DNA of 24,840 bases from Isoetes engelmannii (Eukaryota > Streptophyta > Lycopodiopsida > Isoetales > Isoetaceae). Of the stretch, positions 18,800 to 24,840 are shown in pieces (within the stretch, counting starts at the first letter, position 1; every line of letters begins with the position of its first letter). The DNA lies in the NCBI GenBank assembly GCA_011763485.2, contig JAANSK020183323.1, positions 1 to 24,840 of the forward strand. The letters are read 5' to 3'. The notes beneath the pieces were generated by a model. That model was not told the DNA's origin and did no database searches. It saw nothing but the letters and a program-made list of their open reading frames with translations. The translations under genes and the position numbers were made by a program.

Positions 18800-18871
18800 A
18801 TGAAGGATAGCCTGTCATTTTTCGGATCAAGCAAAGAAATTGAGTTCGAGGGGGATTCTCTATATTCATGA
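18800..18871 (+). other. possible upstream open reading frame of the BRCT gene
   Basis: A 23-codon frame (MKDSLSFFGSSKEIEFEGDS then LYS) begins at ATG 18800, directly after an acceptor-like TTTGCAGGGC, and ends 17 bases before the chosen start at 18889, in another frame. It could be a regulatory upstream frame in the leader or part of an unrecognised first exon. Confidence 0.3.
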
Positions 18872-18888
18872 TATATGTTTGATGAATC

Positions 18889-21628
18889 ATGACTGATGAA
18901 AGGGTTTCTAATGCGGTTTTAACACTTGGTTGCCGCTGCCTAGAGCTGGCGCCCAGTTTAGGGTCACACCCTTCCTCCTCTTCTGTTGCTGCGGCTTTTG
19001 CAGCTCTGTTTCATAAAGACAAGGACTTTTCTTCTTCCTCTTCTAGAGACGAGAAGCCCGCGAAAGGCCCCTTCACTGGGCTCGTAATCTGTGTTACGGG
19101 ATTATCAAAAGGTTATTTTACTTGCCTCTTTTGGATTCATCATAAAACAGAGTCTCACATAAAATTTTGCTTACATCGCACAATATCTAGGTATATATCA
19201 TCTATACATTTACGCCAAGAATGCCCAGAGTGCAATTTTGTTAGATAACTTGATTCCAGCAAGCGCGTAGCATCCCTGCATTAGTTTACTCATTTCCTCA
19301 GTAGTACATTGATTCTCTTATTTTTATGCATACAAGGTTAATAACGATTGAGTGCTTGTATCCTCAGATGCTAGAAAGCAAGTTCAAGCTGCAACTGAGA
19401 AAATGGGAGGGAGATACAGTCCCGATCTTCATCCTCAATGTACACATCTCGTTGTTCAAATATCCTTTTATTGTTCTCCATGCAACAATTTTCCTAGGCT
19501 ATCTGAGCTTTTAGTTGAACGCAATGTTCTTGAACATGCATACTATGACCAGGCTGCGAAAAACATCGATAGTTTTGTTCTTTAATGTAGGTCCTTGACT
19601 TAGCTCACAGCTTCACTGGCAGGAAATTTGAGCATGCTTTGAAGCATGGATTGGCAAAGGGTTTATTTATGGTCACACTATCTTGGTTTATAAACTCTGC
19701 AAAGTTGAATGGTAATTTTCTACATTGAGCTGTTCCTGGTTGTTCTTATGATGCATGGTTGTTAACAAGTTTAAGAGGACATTCATTTCTCATCCTCTTA
19801 CAGAACGGTTGGATGAAACTTTATTTGCAATTCCCGAATCCAAGATTAACGCTGGGCTTTTACTCCAGTCAATGGGTGGAGAAAAGTTCTGCTTGCCTAT
19901 GAAGCATGAAGAGAATAAAGTGATGAGTTTGCCGTGGTCAGATACTTCTAAAGAAAATGAATTGATAGGACATCATTCATCTATATTCGATGGTTTTTCT
20001 TTCTATCTGGACTCAGATTTGCCAAATGAACTGCAGGCCAAGGTAAAGTTCATTTGATCATTTTCCACAAGAATTTGGCTTCTTTATATTGTGCATTAGT
20101 TTGCCGTACTGGTCCTCTTAAGCAAGAAGACTGTTAGAATATGATAATTTGTATGCTAATGTCAGGTTCTCAAAGCTGCAGCCTCTGAAGGTGCAACATT
20201 TATTGAGGATTGGTTTATTGGATGTAATGCAACACATGTTGTATGCGAAGGAACAGCTCTTCTCAAGTACATTGGATATAACACCAATTTAGTTACAGTG
20301 AGTTTTCAAGTAACATAGTGTATCCTCAATAATTTTGTCCTTTTCTGATTCCTGACCCATTGGCTATTGCAGCCATTTTGGGTGCTGAAGTCTGCTAAGG
20401 AACGGAATTCGCAACGTGTAGTTCAATTTTCTGCAGACTTAGCAAGACACTTAGCTTTCTTGGTGGACTATTCCCGGAGCAATAACCCCATTCAAGTAAG
20501 CATGATATCTCTGCTTTCCTCATGCTTAAATGCACAATGAAACAAACAGACATATCAATGTCCCTTCAGTTGCTCTTTTTTTTTAATGGCATTTTCACCT
20601 TCTATCACTGGGGGTCCTGCCTTAAACGATGGCATCTTTTCTACAGATAGAGGATGTTAGCGAAGGCACTTTTGGTAGACGTACCCTGGCATTATGTGGA
20701 CCCAGTAATGCAACAGATCTGCAGTCGTGTCTCCAGGAACGGGAAGCAAAAGTTGCTACTGCAAAGGCTGCTGTAAGGAGAAGACGCGGTCCACGGATGC
20801 AAGTGAGGAGTCTTATTTGTTTGTCATTTTGCCTTCCCACACATATACTTATTGCCAGTTGCTAACTCTTTCCAGCCATGTCGAACATTGCCGCGTCCAA
20901 TCACGCCTGCATCTCTGCTGGATACTGTTTGCTGGTCAGTCACAGAATCACCACTATCAGCTCGATTTTATGTGGATCCGTCTTTTAATTCAGGGACTCT
21001 CACTGGATCAGAAGTTGATCATGAACAAGCATCAGTCTTTTTTGATGCTAATGAAACTGAAAGAGATCAGGATGCATTGAGTACAATCTCGGAGAGTGAA
21101 GTGTGCTCTCGACCAATGACCCAAAGGTAATCTATCATACTGTGGTTATGTTTTAAATCTTTAGTATCTGAAGATTAATTGGTTGCAGTGAGAGGCAAGA
21201 AGTCATCTATAAAGGAGTGTTTTTATCCATACTCTATCCTTTGGATCGCTTTGCGGAATTGGGGGCATCCTCGCATTCTTATTTCAGTGAAAATGGTTTT
21301 ACAAGGGAACAAATTTTATATCATATTTATTCCTATTATCAGGTACTACTTTCTGCTGCTCATCGTTTTCTTTTTAGGATTTCAATAACTATATCATTTT
21401 TGGCAGGACTTCTTATCTGAGGATGAAATTGAAGTTGCAATTCACACAGATTCTAGGCATGCAGATAGACTTAGAACACTTTACGCTTCAAAGGAGGCTG
21501 TGGAAGCAGGCCAAATACAGTTTAAAAGGTGTGATTTTCTTGGAAGTAGAAGAAGTTTCGAAGGCCTAAAGAGAGTAAGTAGAGAGAATGTTGGACAGGT
21601 TTATGAACTGTGGCTCGTTGGTTCCTAA
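18889..21628 (+). CDS. tandem-BRCT nuclear protein (TopBP1-like in a broad sense)
   Basis: Ten exons join in one frame: 18889-19111, 19368-19459, 19609-19711, 19804-20042, 20166-20297, 20373-20495, 20647-20802, 20876-21126, 21189-21342, 21407-21628. They encode 564 residues. BRCT domain 1 spans about 60-145 (GPFTGLVICVTG, KMGGRYSPDLHPQCTHLVVQ, then the conserved Trp in TLSWFINSAKL). BRCT domain 2 spans about 200-295 (FDGFSFYLDSDL, GATFIEDWFIGCNATHVVCE, Trp in TPFWVLKSAKE). RRRRGPR at 348-354 is a candidate nuclear signal. The C-terminal third (LYPLDRFAELG, GFTREQILYHIYSYYQ, HTDSRHADRLRTLYASKEAV, DFLGSR) looks like a conserved plant-specific region. BRCT pairs bind phosphoproteins in DNA repair, replication and meiosis; the exact partner is unknown. 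The start is the first ATG of the exon 1 frame. No stops or frame breaks are seen. AATAAA at 21699 may be the poly(A) signal. Confidence 0.85.
19460..19608 (+). other. AT-AC intron with U12-type signals (intron 2 of the BRCT gene)
   Basis: The intron starts ATATCCTTTT, the consensus U12-type 5' splice site, and ends in AC at 19607-19608. TCCTTGAC at 19592-19599 matches the U12 branch-site consensus, with the branch A at 19598, ten bases from the 3' end. Excision in phase 0 joins THLVVQ to SFTGRKFEHALKHG and restores the first BRCT domain. No GT-AG choice here restores it. It must be removed by the minor spliceosome. Length 149 bases. Confidence 0.9.
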
Positions 21629-21723
21629 AGTTTTGCTAATAAGAGTTGAGATGTATATTGAAATGGAGGCAAGTTCATCTATCCTTTTAACATCAACAAA
21701 TAAATGGGGCGTCTTAATTTCAG

Positions 21724-21768
21724 CATGATAACAAATGGGAAAGCATTTGTTTGGATGTTAAGCACGAG
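21724..21768 (+). other. possible alternative 3' exon of the BRCT gene
   Basis: After TTTCAG, 45 open bases read HDNKWESICLDVKHE before a strong donor GTAAGC. It would join in frame if exon 10 were spliced at GGACAG/GTTTAT (21598) or at AAGAGA/GTAAGT (21570), replacing the YELWLVGS ending. No further exon was recognised downstream, so it may be an alternative end, an older exon or chance. Confidence 0.35.
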
Positions 21769-21769
21769 G

Positions 21770-23536
21770 TAAGCATGGCCAAGTCATGAAGCCACACAGA
21801 AAATAAAAATTATACCACCCAGTTATGATGGGTCCTACTGTAAAGGTTAACCATTGTCGGACATTGAGGCCAGAGGCCAAATTTCCAACGCGGGTTTAAG
21901 AATTGTTTTATCCTCACTCTCTTTGTCCAAACATGACACCAATGTTATTAACTTGCTTTCTCCTATTACCGCCAAGGCGAAGTTGCAAAGATTGCATATC
22001 ATTTAACAAGATTATGGATGTGTTTAAGGTGGTGGTTTGGAAGATGATTTACCCTAAGTTGATACAAGCTTGTAGTGTACAAGTCACTTTATAGTGGTGA
22101 ATAGTTAGATGGATAGGACAAATTATAGATATTATTGTGTAGTTTATTGAATGCCAACCTTCCTTGATCATTTGACTGACATAGCATTTGTTTGTCTTGT
22201 CCCTTATCATGCATTCTCGTTATTAGCCATTTACTTCCTCGATGAATGGAACTTTAGAACCCAATTTTTAGATAGTTACGAAACTTTTTGACACTAGAAA
22301 TATTTGAATTTGAAGTGCAGTTCTTTTTTTTGCTTTGACATGACTGCTGTTTTCACCTTTTATTCTCCCACTACATCTCATTAGTTCTTGGGCTATCACA
22401 GTTTGGATTACCTCAAAATGTTCTATAACGCAGTTTGGATTATCCTCAAAGTAGTTCTACTTTGAGAGATTTAATCCATAGTAGTGATTCTTGCTCTTTC
22501 ATTAGGTCTAGTACAAGTCCATTCCCTATTTGGATCTACAAGAATATCGATTTGCACATGCATAGAACTTAAGAACCTTAAGATAATTTCGTGTTTTGGA
22601 ATATGAAGAGCAAGATCTCCAAGGAGACGTAGAGGAAAAATGATACATTGTATAAGGGATGGAGCTAGAGCAGGGTCAAAAATTGTGGGAGAAGGTTGAG
22701 GCATGATTTGGACAAATCATTGCAAAGAGAAACAAAAAACAAAGTGTCGTTGCACAAAGGGTTGCCTGTAGAAATGGGAAAAATCTAAGCTGGGTAAAAA
22801 TCTGAGCTGGGGTTCCCTTTTCTGGAATGGAAAAAATCCAATGTAGTATGTTTTTCAAATATCCGATGGAGTCTGTTCTTCAAATATCCGCCTTAATCAT
22901 GTTCGAATGCATCTTCATATCCGATACAATTTGTTCTTCAAAGGAAGGCAACAAGGGACTTTGCAATGCAGACTGTTCTTCAAAGGATATCCGTGCAATT
23001 TATGCAATATATTAACTCAATGTAGAAAGTAAGTCTCGCTAGCTCCACCATCTTTTTATATTATCCTGTGTATATTCCAACTTCCTCACTACCATTCTTA
23101 GGGTATGCCCTTTGGGCAACTCACAAAAGTTTAGGGTAATAAATATACAATAAACAATGTGTTATAAGTCTCAATTATTTATCTCAAAAGTCATGTCTAT
23201 GAGATGAGTGATTGCTTGGATTGAATTCTTCCAAGTGCACAAGGTATGCTTTATGGATTTATTTTATTTAAAAAAAAAAAAAAGGGGATAAGGCAAGCAT
23301 GGGAGAAGAGACGTGTATGGCTTCCTTTCATTATATTATTCAAAAGCATTGGTAAAACATATCGAAGAAGAAGAAAAATACCATATTGGCAACATTCTAT
23401 AAGAAGAGACCTTTGATAGCAAGCATGGAAGGAGGATTTTTTTTACAGAATCTTATACGTGCCATAGAAGGAAGGAAGGAAGGAAAGACTTTTTGGTATC
23501 AAAGGACACGTTGTGTAGGCAAAAGGTTTTCGAACC
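21770..23536. other. no supported gene
   Basis: Open frames at 21903-22094, 22471-22704 and 22827-23015 have no recognisable domain. CAGTTTGGATTA-CCTCAAA occurs twice (22400 and 22432). TCTTCAAATATCCG-like phrases recur irregularly at 22851, 22876, 22934 and 22978. The inverted dispersed repeat lies at 23081-23130, an A-run at 23271-23284, and GGAA repeats near 23469-23485. Confidence 0.45.
23081..23130 (-). repeat. dispersed repeat, minus copy
   Basis: Inverted relative of 10371-10410: its reverse complement reads GTTGCCCAAAGGGCATACCC, then TGAGGAAGT. Similarity beyond these blocks is weak. Confidence 0.5.
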
Positions 23537-24808
23537 ATAAAGGTAAGGAGGGCCACATTTCGGCTCTTTTCACACAATTTTAAAAGCTGTAATAGTTCTG
23601 TTGATGGCCACCTGATTTTTTTGGCCTGGTTACATCATTTTTTGGTCAGTTTGTCACATAATTTCACATTACACTAAATGTATTACAAAATCAGTGAAAC
23701 AAATACACAGCTAATCATGTTTTCTTCAGATCAAACCAAAGAACACACCATGTAAATCTGAAATAGGGAGGACAAAACGAAGTAGAAAGATGCCAGAGAA
23801 GGGCGGATCTGCAAGCTCGAATTAGGAGCAGGGCACCTGCGTTTTTATAAGCACAAAACAGAAATATCTAGGAATGTTTCTGGCGAGGCCAGGCTATGGC
23901 GACGGGGATTTTCTAGCTGGCATGGTTAAAGCTTGGATCTGAAGGCGTGGAAGCATACTAGCAGTCGGATCTGCTATCAAAGACTCTGCTGCAAAGCGGC
24001 AGGCTCGAATACTAGTACGATCTGCTGCTAGCCAAGAATGGCACAAAGCCAAGCAATCACCATGCCTACTACTAGTGCGAAAACAAAAACCCTATTGTGC
24101 TACAGGGTGAGAATGCAACGCCAGAGGAGCTGGCGATCTGCGAGCCCAAAGCAGATAGACGCTGATAGAATCCCTGCATCCGATACCCCCAAACATTGAG
24201 AGCAAAGCCTGTAAAAACCCCAAGACCCAATGGCTGCAGCATAATCCGATAGAACAGGTCCAAATTCCTATGCTCCGACTTCTTGCTCTGCTAGTCGATT
24301 TCTTCAAAACTCAGGTCCCTGGGCTGGAACTCTTCCTACACTATCCGCAAATCCCTTGCCATTACAGGTACATCTGCTTAAGCTTCTGCTAAACTGCTCA
24401 ACTGTCTCCAGATCTGGCCGAGCCCGCTGAAATCCAGATGCAAGAATTCCAAAAACTCCAAGAAAATCTCTTGCCATTACTTCAAGAACTTCAAGAAACA
24501 CCAAGATACCTGAGCTTCAGCGACACATTCACCGCCAGAATGCAAGAACTCCAAGAAACCCCAAGAAAAACATCAAAAGTATGGCGATCTGCAAGAAAAA
24601 ATCACTGTGGCGACTCCTAAAGCATGCAGAATAGCAAGGCCGAAAGAAGAACTGCAAGCGCCATCAAAAAGAGGGAGATCGCCATGGATCTGTGCACGGC
24701 TATGGCGACGGAGCCATCGCCGGAAAAAGAGGAAAGAAATAAAAAAATAAAAAAATTTATATAGTTCGCTGACGTGGCAGCCAAAATGTGGCCCTCCTTA
24801 CCTTTATG
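23537..24808. mobile_element. possible DNA transposon bounded by inverted repeats
   Basis: The sequence CATAAAGGTAAGGAGGGCCA followed by CATTT at about 23543 recurs exactly, inverted, at about 24783-24807, and the match extends to about 30 of 32 bases. The enclosed 1.2 kb is more GC-rich than the flank, has no transposase frame, and holds repeats such as CTATGGCGACGG (23895 and 24699) and CTCCAAGAAA/CTTCAAGAAA phrases (24440-24570). The target duplication is not clear. It may be a non-autonomous element, or part of a larger element running off the window. Confidence 0.55.
24617..24765 (-). promoter_or_regulatory. TATA-like box with short hydrophobic frame downstream
   Basis: On the minus strand CTATATAAATTT (about 24762-24751) is followed by a T-rich leader and, about 70 bases on, a short hydrophobic frame (MAISLFLMALAVLLSALLFC then ML) ending at 24617. 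The arrangement resembles a core promoter inside the right inverted-repeat region of the putative element. Whether it is transcribed is unknown. Confidence 0.3.
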
Positions 24809-24840
24809 TAAGGTAAAGGCCATGGGGGGATTTTTCGCCC

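Noticed and set aside
19326-19585. Open frames running through exon 2 into the following sequence
   Set aside because: Their second half is AT-AC intron sequence; the BRCT domain is restored only by removing 19460-19608.
20622-20865. Open frames on both strands around BRCT exon 7
   Set aside because: Only the plus frame between the acceptor at 20646 and donor at 20803 fits the gene; the rest is overlap into introns or antisense.
1-24840. CRISPR arrays, rRNA genes, bacterial operons or phage modules
   Set aside because: No regularly spaced repeat array, rRNA-like sequence or compact gene clusters are visible; the content is plant nuclear.

Overview
The window looks like nuclear DNA of a vascular land plant. 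It is AT-rich, has one intron-containing gene with plant-style GT-AG introns plus one minor-spliceosome intron, and is otherwise crowded with decayed retroelements and pseudogenes of plant families (a PPR protein, a citrate-binding/PL7-like protein, a copia-type primer site using initiator tRNA-Met). The wording of the PPR fragment and the style of the LINE reverse transcriptase remind me of ferns or other non-flowering plants, but that is an inference and no search was possible.

Layout. 1-540: an imperfect foldback and degenerate tandem repeats. 540-3,200: mostly non-coding, with a GC-rich 125-bp tandem repeat at 2.54-2.79 kb. 3,231-3,770: a possible broken gene fragment. 3,800-8,100: no convincing gene, several repeats. 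8,100-9,975: a 5'-truncated, minus-strand LINE relic with reverse transcriptase motifs and a C-terminal Cys/His cluster. 10,587-11,173: an isolated exon-like stretch and a PPR pseudogene fragment. 12,151-14,056: a two-exon citrate-binding-protein pseudogene on the minus strand and a detached copy of its last 24 codons. 14,580-17,110: a minus-strand Ty3/gypsy-like relic with gag zinc knuckles, protease and RNase H but no visible reverse transcriptase, interrupted by a complete 536-bp TRIM element. 17,547-17,825: a tRNA-Cys-like pseudogene or SINE head followed by a tandem duplication. 18,117-18,296: a 180-bp MITE with a 7-bp target duplication.

18,889-21,628 holds the only gene that appears intact: a ten-exon gene for a tandem-BRCT protein of about 564 residues (TopBP1-like in a broad sense). 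All ten exons join in frame, and the second intron is an AT-AC intron with U12-type signals at both ends.

21,630-23,530 is non-coding apart from a possible extra exon of the BRCT gene. 23,537-24,808 is bounded by near-perfect 31-base inverted repeats and may be a DNA transposon.

The genes do not form a pathway. The window is one probably functional nuclear DNA-damage/replication-type gene set in nested repeat debris. Several pseudogenes carry stop codons that can each be explained by a C-to-T change on the coding strand, as expected for old cytosine-methylated plant DNA.
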